Below, piece after piece: positions 6,479 through 18,446 of a DNA stretch of 64,000 nucleotides. The translations under genes were made by a program, and so were the position numbers. The stretch comes from Streptomyces seoulensis (GTDB lineage: Bacteria > Actinomycetota > Actinomycetes > Streptomycetales > Streptomycetaceae), in the NCBI RefSeq assembly GCF_022846655.1, contig NZ_AP025667.1:781001-845000 (forward strand), read 5' to 3'. The stretch's first letter is position 1. Each line of letters begins with the position of its first letter. The notes under the pieces were generated by a model. The model made no database searches. It worked only from the letters and a program-made list of their open reading frames with translations, and had not been told where the DNA came from.

Positions 6479-8557
6479 GTGTCCGGGGACAGCGCCGCTT
6501 CGGCTCCCGGCCGGCCCGGCGCCGGTCCGGGACGCGCGTCCGGTCGCGGTGCGGGTGGTCCGCGCCGGGGCCGCCTGTTCACGGCCGCCCTGCTGAGGGG
6601 CGGCGTCCAGGGCAGCCCGGTGGTCCGGCTGTTCATCCGCTGGGTACGCCGTCCGCTGCTGCCCGTCATGCGGCTGTGGCGGCGCAACATCCAGCTCAGG
6701 GTCGTCGCCACCACCCTGCTCATGTCGCTCGGCGTCGTCCTGCTGCTCGGCTTCGTCGTCATCGGCCAGGTCCGCAACGGCCTGCTGGACGCGAAGGTGA
6801 AGGCGTCGCAGAGCCAGGCCACCGGCGGGTTCGCCGTGGCCAGGCAGAGCGCCGACGAGACCGCGGCCGCCACCCACGGCACCACGGGCGGCAACGGCAC
6901 CGACGGACAGCAGTCCCAGAACGTCATCCAGTGGATGAGCGACCTCGTGGAGTCGCTGTCCAGCGGCGGTTCGGGCGCCTTCGACGTGGTCACCCTGCCC
7001 GTCGGCGACGACAGCGGCGGCGGCCGCAGCCCGCGTGGTTCCGGGTATGTCAGCCCGACCGAGAGCGTGCCCGCGACCCTGCGCGACCGGGTCAACAGCA
7101 GCACGAGCACCGCGGCCGCGCAGAGTTACACCCGCATCGTCTACAGCAACCGCAAGGAATCCCAGCCCGCGCTGGTCATCGGCAAGCAGGTCAACGACCC
7201 CAACGGCCACCCCTACGAGCTGTACTACCTCTTCCCGCTCACGCAGGAGGAGAAGTCGCTGAGCCTGGTCAAGGGCACCCTGGCGACCGCCGGCCTCTTC
7301 GTCGTCGTACTGCTCGGGGCCATCGCCTGGCTCGTGGTGCGGCAGGTCGTCACGCCGGTGCGGATGGCGGCCGGGATCGCCGAGCGGCTGTCCGCGGGGC
7401 GGCTCCAGGAGCGGATGAAGGTCACCGGCGAGGACGACATCGCGCGCCTCGGCGAAGCCTTCAACAAGATGGCGCAGAACCTCCAGCTCAAGATCCAGCA
7501 GCTCGAGGACCTGTCGCGGATGCAGCGCCGGTTCGTCTCCGACGTCTCGCACGAGCTGCGCACCCCGCTGACCACCGTCCGCATGGCCGCCGACGTCATC
7601 CACGAGGCCCGTGAGGACTTCGACCCGATGACCGCGCGGTCCGCCGAACTCCTCGCGGACCAGCTCGACCGGTTCGAGTCGCTCCTCGCCGACCTGCTGG
7701 AGATCAGCCGGTTCGACGCGGGCGCGGCCGCGCTGGAGGCCGAGCCGATCGACCTCAGGGAGGTCGTACGGCGGGTCGTCGGCGGCGCGCTGCCGCTCGC
7801 CGAGCGCAAGGGCAGCCGTATCCGCGTCGTCGGCGACCTGCAGCCCGTCGTCGCCGAGGCTGACGCCCGGCGGGTGGAGCGGGTGCTGCGCAACCTCGTC
7901 GTCAACGCCGTCGAGCACGGCGACGGCAAGGACGTGGTGGTCAAGCTCGCCAGCGCGGGCGGCGCCGTCGCCGTCGCGGTGCGGGACTACGGCGTCGGGC
8001 TCAAGCCCGGCGAGGCCACCCGCGTCTTCAGCCGCTTCTGGCGGGCCGACCCGGCACGCGCGCGTACCACCGGCGGTACCGGGCTCGGGCTGTCGATCGC
8101 GCTGGAGGACGCCCGGCTGCACGGCGGCTGGCTCCAGGCATGGGGCGAGCCGGGCGGCGGCTCGCAGTTCCGGCTGACGCTGCCGCGTACCGCCGACGAG
8201 CCGCTGCGGGGCTCGCCGATACCGCTGGAGCCCAAGGACTCGCGCCGCAACCGGGGCCTGGACGACGGCGGCACACCGCGTGGGGGAGCGGAGAAGCTGG
8301 CGACGGTCCCGGTGCAGCCGAACGGTGGCAACGCGTCCCCGCTCCCGCCGCGCCAGAACGCCGCCACGCCCGCCGTCGATCCGACGGCACTGCCCGGCAA
8401 CGGCAACGGCACGCGTGTCGTACCGCGGCCCGCGAGCGGTGGACGGCGGCCCGACGACAGGACCGGCACTCAGGTGCCCGACCCGCGAACGGCGGGTCGC
8501 CCGGCTCCGGACGGGCAGGACACGACCGAGGCAGGGGAGGCTTTCCGTGGTCGCTGA
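6479..8557 (+). CDS. mtrB: Sensor histidine kinase MtrB
   Basis: A 692-residue membrane kinase starting at a GTG one base after the mtrA stop. An ~60-residue basic, Gly/Arg-rich cytoplasmic tail precedes the first membrane segment (~75-98); a ~165-residue extracellular domain follows; the second membrane segment is at ~265-288. Then come HAMP, the HisKA helix with phospho-acceptor His358 (SHELRTPL), and HATPase motifs N (NLVVNAVEHG), G1 (DYGVGL) and G2 (GGTGLGL). The C-terminal ~130 residues are a low-complexity Pro/Arg/Gly tail after the ATPase domain. It phosphorylates MtrA. The last 11 bases overlap the start of lpqB. Confidence 0.96.
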   Translation: MSGDSAASAPGRPGAGPGRASGRGAGGPRRGRLFTAALLRGGVQGSPVVRLFIRWVRRPLLPVMRLWRRNIQLRVVATTLLMSLGVVLLLGFVVIGQVRNGLLDAKVKASQSQATGGFAVARQSADETAAATHGTTGGNGTDGQQSQNVIQWMSDLVESLSSGGSGAFDVVTLPVGDDSGGGRSPRGSGYVSPTESVPATLRDRVNSSTSTAAAQSYTRIVYSNRKESQPALVIGKQVNDPNGHPYELYYLFPLTQEEKSLSLVKGTLATAGLFVVVLLGAIAWLVVRQVVTPVRMAAGIAERLSAGRLQERMKVTGEDDIARLGEAFNKMAQNLQLKIQQLEDLSRMQRRFVSDVSHELRTPLTTVRMAADVIHEAREDFDPMTARSAELLADQLDRFESLLADLLEISRFDAGAAALEAEPIDLREVVRRVVGGALPLAERKGSRIRVVGDLQPVVAEADARRVERVLRNLVVNAVEHGDGKDVVVKLASAGGAVAVAVRDYGVGLKPGEATRVFSRFWRADPARARTTGGTGLGLSIALEDARLHGGWLQAWGEPGGGSQFRLTLPRTADEPLRGSPIPLEPKDSRRNRGLDDGGTPRGGAEKLATVPVQPNGGNASPLPPRQNAATPAVDPTALPGNGNGTRVVPRPASGGRRPDDRTGTQVPDPRTAGRPAPDGQDTTEAGEAFRGR

Positions 8558-10424
8558 CCGCGAGGGGGGCGCCCGGCGCACGCCGGGGCGCGCGGTGACA
8601 TACGCGGTCTGCGGGGCCGTACTTCTCGGCGGATGCGCCTCGATGCCCGACAGCGGGGATCTGCGCAACGTGGAGTCCACGCCCCGCCAGGACACCGGGG
8701 TACGGGTGTTCGCCGTGCCGCCCGCGGAGAACGCTTCGGACACCGAGATCATGCAGGGCTTCCTCGAAGCGCTGACCAGCGACGATCCGCACTACGACAC
8801 GGCGCGCAAGTACCTCACCGCCCAGGCCGCGCGCGCCTGGCGGCCGGAGCGGTCGGCCACCGTCCTCGCGGACGGGCCCGGCATCAGGGCCGAGACCCCG
8901 CCGACCGGCAGGGAGCCGAACAGCGGCCGCACCTATGTCCTGACGGGCAGCCGGGTGGCCACGGTGGACGGACAGCAGGCGTACACGCCGGCGAGCGGCG
9001 ACTACCGGGCCAAGGTGCATCTGGCGCAGGACGCCAAGAGCGGGCAGTGGCGCATCGACGCGCCGCCCGAGGGTGTCGTGATGGGAAAGTCGGACTTCCA
9101 GCGCAACTACACGTCCGTCGACAAGTACTACTTCGCCACGCGCACCAAGGCCTGGACGACCGGGGACCCCGTGGCGGTCGCCGACCCGGTGTTCGTGCGC
9201 AGCAAGGTCGACCCGATGACCCAGCTCGTGCGGTCGCTGCTGAGCGGTCCCACCAACTGGCTCGGCCCGGTGGTCAGGTCCAGCTTCCCGACCGGTACGG
9301 CGCTGAAGAAGGGCACGACCGGGCTGACCCCGGACGACGAGAACCGGCTCACGGTGCCGTTGAACGCCAAGGCCGCCCGCGTCGGCCCGGCCCGGTGCAC
9401 GGAGATGGCGACCCAGTTGCTGTTCACGCTGCGGAACCTGGCGCCGACCCTGGAGTCGGTCGACCTGCGCGGGCCCGGCGGGGACGAGCTGTGCGACCTG
9501 TCCGCGAGCCGCGCGGGCTCCGTCGCCTGGCGCGCCTCGGCCCAGAGCCCGGACAACCTCTACTTCCTGGACGGCAAGCACCGGCTGATACGGACGCCCG
9601 CCTCGGGCACCGGCACCGGCGGCATCCCGGTGCCGGGCGTGTTCGGCGCGGGCACGAGGCAGCTCAGGTCGGTCGCCGTCTCGCGGGACGAGCACACGGC
9701 GGCCGGCGTCGGCGCGGACGGCAGGTCGCTGTACGTGACCCCGCTGGCCGCGGCCGCTCCGCCGGAGCCGGCCGTGCTGACCAGTCAGGGCCCCACCGAG
9801 GACACCCGGCTCACCCGGCCCGCCTGGGACGCCCGGGGCGACCTGTGGGTGGCCGACCTGAACCCGGCCCGGCCCCGGCTGTACGTCGTCCCGCAGGGCA
9901 CCGGCAAGCCGGTGGCGGTGACGCTGCCGGAGCTGCCGGGCCCGATCCGGGACGTCCGGGTGGCCGCCGACGGGGCTCGCGTCGCGCTGGTCGCGGAGGC
10001 CAAGGACGGCAAGCAGTCCCTGCTCATCGGCAGGATCGAGGGCGGCGACAGCGCGAGCGCCCAGGACGGCGGGGACGACGGGAGCGTGGACGGTTCGGCC
10101 GAGGCGCCCGCCGTCGTCGATCCGCGTCCGGCCGCGCCCGACATGGAGCTGGTCACCGCGATGTCCTGGGCCGGTGACAGCCGCCTCGTCGTGGTCGGCC
10201 GCGAGCAGGGCGGTGTGCACCAGATGCGCTATGTGCAGGTGGACGGCTCCGTGCTGGACGGTCCGGCACCGGCCGCGCTCTCCCGGGTGAAGGCGATCGC
10301 CGCCGCCGAGGACGAGCGGGTGCCGCTGGTCGCCTACTCGGAGGACGGGATCGTCCGGCTGCCGTCCGGGGCGCAGTGGCAGAAGCTGGACAAGGACGGC
10401 ACGGCGCCGGTCTATCCGGGGTAG
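8547..10424 (+). CDS. lpqB: Lipoprotein LpqB
   Basis: A 625-residue lipoprotein. The GTG at 8547 lies 11 bases inside the mtrB end; it is followed by a signal peptide and lipobox LLGGC with Cys30 as lipidation site. Residues ~180-320 form a GerMN-like domain, and the rest is a beta-propeller-like repeat region characteristic of LpqB. LpqB binds the extracellular part of MtrB and modulates MtrA signalling in actinobacteria. The three-gene order with overlaps is the standard operon. A low-complexity Ala/Asp/Gly stretch near residues 500-530 is a likely linker. Confidence 0.95.
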   Translation: MVADREGGARRTPGRAVTYAVCGAVLLGGCASMPDSGDLRNVESTPRQDTGVRVFAVPPAENASDTEIMQGFLEALTSDDPHYDTARKYLTAQAARAWRPERSATVLADGPGIRAETPPTGREPNSGRTYVLTGSRVATVDGQQAYTPASGDYRAKVHLAQDAKSGQWRIDAPPEGVVMGKSDFQRNYTSVDKYYFATRTKAWTTGDPVAVADPVFVRSKVDPMTQLVRSLLSGPTNWLGPVVRSSFPTGTALKKGTTGLTPDDENRLTVPLNAKAARVGPARCTEMATQLLFTLRNLAPTLESVDLRGPGGDELCDLSASRAGSVAWRASAQSPDNLYFLDGKHRLIRTPASGTGTGGIPVPGVFGAGTRQLRSVAVSRDEHTAAGVGADGRSLYVTPLAAAAPPEPAVLTSQGPTEDTRLTRPAWDARGDLWVADLNPARPRLYVVPQGTGKPVAVTLPELPGPIRDVRVAADGARVALVAEAKDGKQSLLIGRIEGGDSASAQDGGDDGSVDGSAEAPAVVDPRPAAPDMELVTAMSWAGDSRLVVVGREQGGVHQMRYVQVDGSVLDGPAPAALSRVKAIAAAEDERVPLVAYSEDGIVRLPSGAQWQKLDKDGTAPVYPG

Positions 10425-10503
10425 GGCCGCCCGCTCCGTCCGGGCTGCGGTTTCCTGGCCGTGGTCACTCGTGCGGGTGAGCTGTGTCGGGTGCCGGCCG
10501 GGG

Positions 10504-10527
10504 TTGTCCACAGGGGCGTTGTCCACA
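10504..10527. promoter_or_regulatory. Two tandem DnaA boxes upstream of the comF-like gene
   Basis: TTGTCCACA occurs at 10504-10512 and again at 10519-10527 within a duplicated GTTGTCCACAGGGG unit. Both match the Streptomyces DnaA-box consensus exactly and lie on the same strand 15 bases apart, 40-64 bases before the comF-like start. They suggest DnaA binding, either to regulate the gene or as a titration site. Confidence 0.6.
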
Positions 10528-10567
10528 GGGGTGGCCGGTCCGCTTGGGGCTCGGCACAGTGGTGGGC

Positions 10568-11419
10568 ATGCGGGGATGGTGGCAGGACCTCACCGACCTT
10601 GCGCTGCCGGCCGAGTGCGGCGGTTGCGGGTCACCACCGGCGGTGCTGTGCGCACGGTGCCGGGCGCTGCTGGAGTGCGCGGCACCGCGCCGGGTGCGGC
10701 CGGTGCCCGAGCCGCCGGGGCTGCCGGTGGTGCACGCCGCCGCTCCGTACGCGCGGGAGGTACGGGCACTCCTCCTCGCGCACAAGGAACGGGGTGCGCT
10801 GGCACTAACCGGGGCGCTGGGCGCCGCCCTGGCGGGAGCGGTGCGCGCCGGGCTCGGACCGGAACCCGGTCGGTCCACGGCGGAGTCGGCCGCCGGGCCG
10901 GTGATCCTCGTACCCATACCCTCCGCCCGCTGGGCCGTGCGGCGGCGCGGGCACGATCCGGTGCGGCGGACGGCGCTCGTGGCGGCCGGGCGGCTGCGGC
11001 GCACCGGCACCCCGGCGCGGGTGGCCGCCGTGCTGCGGCAGCGGCGGCCGGTGGTGGACCAGGCGGGGCTGGACGCGCGGCAGCGCCGGGAGAACCTCGC
11101 GGGCGCGCTGGAGGTGCGGGCGGGCGGCGCGCGCCTGCTCACCGGCGGCCGGGTGGTGCTGGTCGACGACGTGATCACCACCGGCGCGAGCCTGGCCGAA
11201 GCGGCGCGCGCCCTGTGCGCCGCAACCGGAACACGCCACGAAGCGCGGGGGGCTGTGTATCGCGCCGCAACTCGGGAAGGTAGGGAGGAACGACGGATCG
11301 GGCCGCGATCACAGAGAGGAAAGTCGGTGCCTGGGGCATCGGAAAAGGGGCCGGTGAACATCATCGGAGAAGCCGTCCGGGCAGCGGTGATCGCCGCGCC
11401 CCGTGATTCCTTCGAATAA
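10568..11419 (+). CDS. ComF-family phosphoribosyltransferase-like protein
   Basis: A 283-residue protein starting MRGWWQDL. The N-terminus carries a zinc-binding pair (Cys17, Cys20, Cys28, Cys31) and the C-terminal half a type I phosphoribosyltransferase domain with PRPP motif VVLVDDVITTGAS at ~197-209 and the loop VPIPSARWAVRRRGHD. ComF proteins are needed for DNA uptake in competent bacteria; in Streptomyces, which is not known to be naturally competent, the role is unclear. The last ~50 residues after the domain are basic and poorly conserved in character. The ATG at 10568 was chosen because the frame upstream of it runs through the DnaA boxes. Confidence 0.85.
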   Translation: MRGWWQDLTDLALPAECGGCGSPPAVLCARCRALLECAAPRRVRPVPEPPGLPVVHAAAPYAREVRALLLAHKERGALALTGALGAALAGAVRAGLGPEPGRSTAESAAGPVILVPIPSARWAVRRRGHDPVRRTALVAAGRLRRTGTPARVAAVLRQRRPVVDQAGLDARQRRENLAGALEVRAGGARLLTGGRVVLVDDVITTGASLAEAARALCAATGTRHEARGAVYRAATREGREERRIGPRSQRGKSVPGASEKGPVNIIGEAVRAAVIAAPRDSFE

Positions 11420-11744
11420 ACAGGGAACCGGCCGAGAACTTGCGTCGTTGCAGGTAGGAAGAGGGGTAATTCACCTGAACGGAGGTACGCCTCAGTAGAG
11501 GGTGACGACATCCGTCCGGGCGAGATATGTTCGGTTGTGAGGAAAGGCCCAGGCCACACCTCTCATATCCGATTGCCGCGCCGTGGGTTTTTCGCAAACA
11601 CCCACGCGACGGGGATGGAGATCTCGCCCATGGGGGAGGAGGAGGTGGAAGTCACCGAGTCCGAGGTTCCGGGACTCACCGGGACCTGGTGCGAAAGGGA
11701 GACGCTCCGCCGTCGGCGTGAGCGATCCGGGAACGGAGTTCTGC
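11420..11744 (+). other. Leader/intergenic region before hpf
   Basis: No convincing gene. A hairpin, GTGGGTTTTT (11583-11592) against AAACACCCAC (11596-11605) with one mismatch, lies about 140 bases before hpf. A short open frame from the ATG at 11614 would overlap hpf by 41 bases and has no homology that I recognise. The region probably holds the hpf promoter and a long untranslated leader; I cannot place the promoter. Confidence 0.4.
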
Positions 11745-12437
11745 GTGGACATCGTCGTCAAGGGCCGCAAGACCGAAGTACCTGAGCGGTTCCGCAAGCA
11801 CGTGGCCGAGAAGCTGAAGCTGGAGAAGATCCAGAGGCTCGACGGCAAGGTGATGAGCCTCGACGTCGAGGTGTCCAAGGAGCCCAACCCCCGACAGGCC
11901 GACCGCTGTGACCGAGTGGAGATCACGCTCCGCTCCCGCGGTCCGGTGATCCGGGCGGAGGCATCGGCCAGCGACCCGTACGCGGCCCTCGACATGGCCG
12001 CGGAGAAGTTGGACGCCCGGCTGCGCAAGCAGCACGACAAGCGGGTCGTGCGCCGGGGCGCACGACGCACCCCGGCCGCGGAAGTCCCCGATGTCGTCCC
12101 CGGTGTGGCGACGCTCTACCCCGACGGTGAGCCCGTCCCGACCGCCGAGTCCGACGGAGTGCCCACCAGGAAGATCGGCTCGCTGGAGGTCAAGGGCGAC
12201 GGCCCGCTGGTCGTCCGCGAGAAGACCCACGTCGCCTCCCCGATGAGCCTCGACCAGGCCCTCTACGAGATGGAACTGGTCGGCCACGACTTCTACTTGT
12301 TCGTCGACTCCGAGACCAAGGAGCCGAGCGTCGTCTACCGGCGACACGCCTACGACTACGGCGTCATCCATCTGAACACCGACCCGATGGTGGCTCAGGC
12401 GCAGCCGCCCGCGGCGGGTGACACGCTGGGCGGCTGA
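11745..12437 (+). CDS. hpf: Long-form ribosome hibernation promoting factor
   Basis: A 230-residue protein starting MDIVVKGRKTEV at a GTG preceded by GGAG. Residues 1-~105 are the HPF/RaiA domain that occupies the mRNA-tRNA channel of the 30S subunit; residues ~170-225 (SLDQALYEMELVGHDFYLFVD) are the C-terminal dimerisation domain that pairs two ribosomes into 100S particles. A less conserved acidic linker joins them. In Streptomyces, HPF is induced in stationary phase and stress. An in-frame GTG at 11718 would add nine residues but has a weaker ribosome site. A strong hairpin follows the gene, so it is probably monocistronic. Confidence 0.96.
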   Translation: MDIVVKGRKTEVPERFRKHVAEKLKLEKIQRLDGKVMSLDVEVSKEPNPRQADRCDRVEITLRSRGPVIRAEASASDPYAALDMAAEKLDARLRKQHDKRVVRRGARRTPAAEVPDVVPGVATLYPDGEPVPTAESDGVPTRKIGSLEVKGDGPLVVREKTHVASPMSLDQALYEMELVGHDFYLFVDSETKEPSVVYRRHAYDYGVIHLNTDPMVAQAQPPAAGDTLGG

Positions 12438-12459
12438 CCTGCCCGGCGGGAGCGGAGCA

Positions 12460-12496
12460 GGTGCCCCTGGGGCGGGTGTGCGCCCCCAGGGGCACC
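12460..12496 (+). terminator. Strong hairpin terminator after hpf
   Basis: GGTGCCCCTGGGG (12460-12472) and CCCCAGGGGCACC (12484-12496) pair perfectly over 13 bases with an 11-base loop, 22 bases after the hpf stop. No T run is present. Confidence 0.8.
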
Positions 12497-12639
12497 GGTG
12501 TGCGACCAGTTCGCCCCCTGTGTGTCACCCTTCGGGCGCCGGAGCATGAAATCATGACCGCACCGGCCCAACCGGTGGGCCGCTGCCTTGGGTTGGCATG
12601 GCACGAGATCACGGGCCACAGCCTTCAGGGGGAGGAACG

Positions 12640-13386
12640 ATGGCGGACACCTTCGGACCGATGCGCGACGCGGGCGCCGACGACGGCGTCATCGGCATGG
12701 AGCCGGACCTGGACTCTCCACGCGACGAGCCGATCCGGGTGCTGGTGGTGGACGACCACGCGCTCTTCCGCCGCGGTCTGGAGATCGTGCTCGCGGCCGA
12801 GGAGGACATCCAGGTCGTCGGCGAGGCGGGCGACGGCGCCGAAGCGGTGGACAAGGCGGCCGACCTGCTGCCCGACATCGTGCTGATGGACGTGCGGATG
12901 CCCAGACGGGGCGGGATCGAGGCGTGCACCTCCATCAAGGAGGTCGCCCCCAGCGCGAAGATCATCATGTTGACGATCAGCGACGAGGAGGCCGACCTCT
13001 ACGACGCCATCAAGGCGGGCGCGACCGGTTACCTCCTCAAGGAGATCTCCACGGACGAGGTGGCCACCGCCATCCGCGCGGTCGCGGACGGGCAGTCGCA
13101 GATCAGCCCCTCCATGGCGTCCAAGCTGCTCACCGAGTTCAAGTCGATGATCCAGCGCACGGACGAGCGGCGCCTCGTGCCCGCGCCCCGGCTCACCGAC
13201 CGGGAGCTGGAGGTGCTCAAGCTCGTCGCCACCGGGATGAACAACCGGGACATCGCGAAGGAGTTGTTCATCTCCGAGAACACCGTGAAGAACCACGTCC
13301 GCAACATCCTGGAGAAGCTGCAACTGCACTCCCGGATGGAGGCGGTCGTCTACGCGATGCGCGAGAAGATCCTGGAGATCCGCTAG
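12640..13386 (+). CDS. Orphan NarL/FixJ-type response regulator
   Basis: A 248-residue regulator with a strong GGAGG site 4 bases before the ATG. After ~30 acidic residues comes a receiver domain (VVDDH at 36-40, phospho-acceptor Asp84 in VLMDVRMP, then the Thr/Ser and Lys switch residues), a linker and a LuxR-type helix-turn-helix near 180-240 (LTDRELEVLKLVATGMNNRDIA, quoted in part: DRELEVLKLV). No histidine kinase gene is adjacent, so its partner, if any, is elsewhere. The neighbours hpf and secA give no direct clue. Intact pocket residues suggest phosphorylation control is kept. Confidence 0.92.
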   Translation: MADTFGPMRDAGADDGVIGMEPDLDSPRDEPIRVLVVDDHALFRRGLEIVLAAEEDIQVVGEAGDGAEAVDKAADLLPDIVLMDVRMPRRGGIEACTSIKEVAPSAKIIMLTISDEEADLYDAIKAGATGYLLKEISTDEVATAIRAVADGQSQISPSMASKLLTEFKSMIQRTDERRLVPAPRLTDRELEVLKLVATGMNNRDIAKELFISENTVKNHVRNILEKLQLHSRMEAVVYAMREKILEIR

Positions 13387-13394
13387 CCGCGTGG

Positions 13395-14585
13395 CTAGGC
13401 GAGGGCGCGGGCCAGCTCCAGCGTGAGGGGTGCGCGGAGTTCGGGGGCCTCGACGCGCTCCACGCGGACATCCGTGCAGCCCACCCAGGACGCGGCCTCC
13501 ACCAGTGCCTGGGCCACGCCCGGCACTGCCTTCGGGCCGTCCAGCGTGACCTGCCTGGCCACCAGCGTGCGGCCCTCGCGTGCCGGGTCGACCCGCCCGA
13601 TCAGCCGGCCGCCGGACAGCACCGGCATGGCGAAGTAGCCGTACACCCGCTTCGGCTTGGGGACGTACGCCTCCAGGCGGTGGGTGAAGCCGAAGATCCG
13701 CTCCGTGCGCGCCCGTTCCCAGATCAGTGAGTCGAACGGGGAGAGCAGCGTGGTGCGGTGCCGTCCGCGCGGGGGCGCCGCCAGTGCGGCCGGGTCCGCC
13801 CAGGCGGGCTTGGACCAGCCCTCGACCTCGACCGGCACCAGTCCCGAGTCGGCGATCACCGCGTCGACCTGCTCGCCCTTGAGGCGGTGGTAGTCCGCGA
13901 TGTCCGCGCGCGTACCCACGCCCAGCGCCTCACCGGCCAGCCGGACCAGCCGACGCAGGCACTCGGCGTCGTCCAGGTCGTCGTGCAGCAGTTCCTTCGG
14001 GATCGCCCGCTCGGCGAGGTCGTACACCCGCTTCCAGCTCCGGCGCTCCACGCAGACCACCTCGCCGTACATCAGCGCGCGCTCCACGGCGACCTTGGTG
14101 CCGGACCAGTCCCACCAGTCGCTGGTCCGCTTCGCGCCGCCCAACTCGGTCGCGGTGAGGGGGCCTTCGGTGCGCAACTGCTTGATCACCTGGTCGTAAA
14201 CGCCCTCGGGGAGCTGGTGGTTCCAGTGCGGGCGGTCGCGGTAGGCGCGGCGGCGGAACGCGAAGTGCGGCCATTCCTCGACGGGGAGGATGCACGCCGC
14301 GTGCGACCAGTACTCGAAGGCGTGGGGCGCGCCGGAGGACGGGGTGTGCCAGTAGGCCGACTCCACGGACTTGCGGCCGACCGCGCCCAGGCGCGCGTAC
14401 GGGATCAGCTCGTGGGAGCGGGCCAGCACCGAGATGGTGTCGAGCTGGACCGCGCCGAGCGCCCTGAGCACCCCGCGCGCACCGGAGCGGCGGTCGGGCG
14501 CTCCGAGGAAGCCCTGGGCCCGCAGGGCGATGCGGCGGGCGTCGTCCGCGGTGAGGGTGAGAGCGGGGCGCGGCAGGGTCGTCAT
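13395..14585 (-). CDS. YcaQ/AlkX-type winged-helix DNA glycosylase
   Basis: A 396-residue protein of the HTH_42 family (three winged-helix domains). Residues 47-49 are Gln-Leu-Asp, the QxD catalytic signature of YcaQ/AlkX, as opposed to QxQ in AlkZ. Family members remove alkylated bases and unhook interstrand crosslinks; Streptomyces AlkZ homologues protect producers of DNA-alkylating antibiotics. The start MTTLPRP (14585) overlaps the stop of the upstream GNAT gene as ATGA, so translation is coupled. It ends 9 bases from the convergent response-regulator gene. Activity is inferred from the motif and fold family. Confidence 0.82.
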   Translation of the reverse strand: MTTLPRPALTLTADDARRIALRAQGFLGAPDRRSGARGVLRALGAVQLDTISVLARSHELIPYARLGAVGRKSVESAYWHTPSSGAPHAFEYWSHAACILPVEEWPHFAFRRRAYRDRPHWNHQLPEGVYDQVIKQLRTEGPLTATELGGAKRTSDWWDWSGTKVAVERALMYGEVVCVERRSWKRVYDLAERAIPKELLHDDLDDAECLRRLVRLAGEALGVGTRADIADYHRLKGEQVDAVIADSGLVPVEVEGWSKPAWADPAALAAPPRGRHRTTLLSPFDSLIWERARTERIFGFTHRLEAYVPKPKRVYGYFAMPVLSGGRLIGRVDPAREGRTLVARQVTLDGPKAVPGVAQALVEAASWVGCTDVRVERVEAPELRAPLTLELARALA

Positions 14586-15220
14586 GACGGGGACGATAGA
14601 GGGTGCCACTGACATCCCCCGCCGACCTGCGCTTTCGCCCCCGAGGACCGGGTGCCGGCGGGCAGATACGGCAGCGACGACCGCAGCCCGAGGTCCGAGG
14701 GGAGCAGCGAACCCACCCAGGAGTCCCGCCGCACCCCCCTGCTGCCCACGCCCGCGCGCAGGACGCCCTCGACGGTGAAACCGAGCCGTTCGGCCACCGC
14801 GCGGGAGGCGCCGTTGCCGACCTCGGCGCGCCATTCGAGCCGGTCGACCGAGAGCGCGGTGAAGGCCCAGCGGGCGACGGCCGACGCGGCCTCGGTGACG
14901 TATCCCCGGCCGCGGTGCTCCCTGGCCGCCCAGTAGCCGAGTTCACCGTGGCCGGGGCCGCGCATCACGAGGCTGAGCATGCCCGCCAGTTCCCCCGTGG
15001 GCAGGAAGGCGCCGAAGGTGTACATCGAGTCGTCCGCCCAGCCTTCGGGGGCCGTTCGGCCGACGAACGTCTCGGCGTGCTCGCGCAGGTAGGGCGAGGG
15101 GAAGGAGGAGATCCAGCGCTGGATGGCGGGGTCCTGGGCCGCCGCGAGCACCGCCTCGGTGTCGTCCGGGCAAACGGGGCGCAGCAGGAGGCGTTCGGTG
15201 GTCAGCTCGACGGGGTCCAT
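14582..15220 (-). CDS. GNAT-family N-acetyltransferase (RimJ/RimL type)
   Basis: A 212-residue protein starting MDPVELTTERLLLRP, typical of RimJ/RimL-type acetyltransferases. The acetyl-CoA loop REHRGRGYVTEA (Q/RxxGxG/A form) is at ~118-129, and SRAVAERLGF near 157-166 is the usual following motif. Family enzymes acetylate ribosomal-protein N-termini or small amines; the substrate here is unknown. The last ~35 residues are proline/glycine-rich and outside the usual fold. It is translationally coupled (ATGA overlap) to the DNA glycosylase gene. Confidence 0.88.
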   Translation of the reverse strand: MDPVELTTERLLLRPVCPDDTEAVLAAAQDPAIQRWISSFPSPYLREHAETFVGRTAPEGWADDSMYTFGAFLPTGELAGMLSLVMRGPGHGELGYWAAREHRGRGYVTEAASAVARWAFTALSVDRLEWRAEVGNGASRAVAERLGFTVEGVLRAGVGSRGVRRDSWVGSLLPSDLGLRSSLPYLPAGTRSSGAKAQVGGGCQWHPLSSPS

Positions 15221-15473
15221 CCGTCGAGTCTGCTCGGGCAGGGACGTGCCGCGCCAGCGGTTTCGCCCCGCGTGAGCGGCGTATCACCATTCGCCCAAAT
15301 CCTCGGCGTGGCGCGGCACCATCCGTGGCCCCCGGACGTTGTTCGGAGTGGAGGGACCACTGCGCCGCCGGGCCTCCCGGCGCGGCGGGGTCCTCGCATA
15401 CGATGGCCGTTGCTCAATCAAGTCACATGGAAACCGACCGTCCCAGGCCCGACCGGCAAGGAGACCACCCCCC

Positions 15474-18323
<2,850 letters not shown>

Positions 18324-18346
18324 TACCGACGCGGTTGAGCGGTGAG

Positions 18347-18385
18347 TCGGGGCCGGTTCCTCCCAGTGGGGGGTTCCGGCCCCGA
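18347..18385. terminator. Bidirectional hairpin between secA and the Rv3235-like gene
   Basis: TCGGGGCCGG (18347-18356) and CCGGCCCCGA (18376-18385) pair over 10 bases, 23 bases after secA and between two convergent genes. Confidence 0.7.
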
Positions 18386-18446
18386 GTCGTGTCCGGGGCA
18401 CGCACCCGCGGCCGGTGGACAGCCCCTGAGAGCCCTCAGGCGCCCC

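Noticed and set aside
6371..8752. 793-codon minus-strand frame opposite mtrB
   Set aside because: Overlaps the well-supported mtrB entirely and has shadow-like composition.
11614..11785. 56-codon frame overlapping the start of hpf
   Set aside because: Its end runs through hpf coding sequence in another frame and it resembles nothing I know; kept only as part of the hpf leader.
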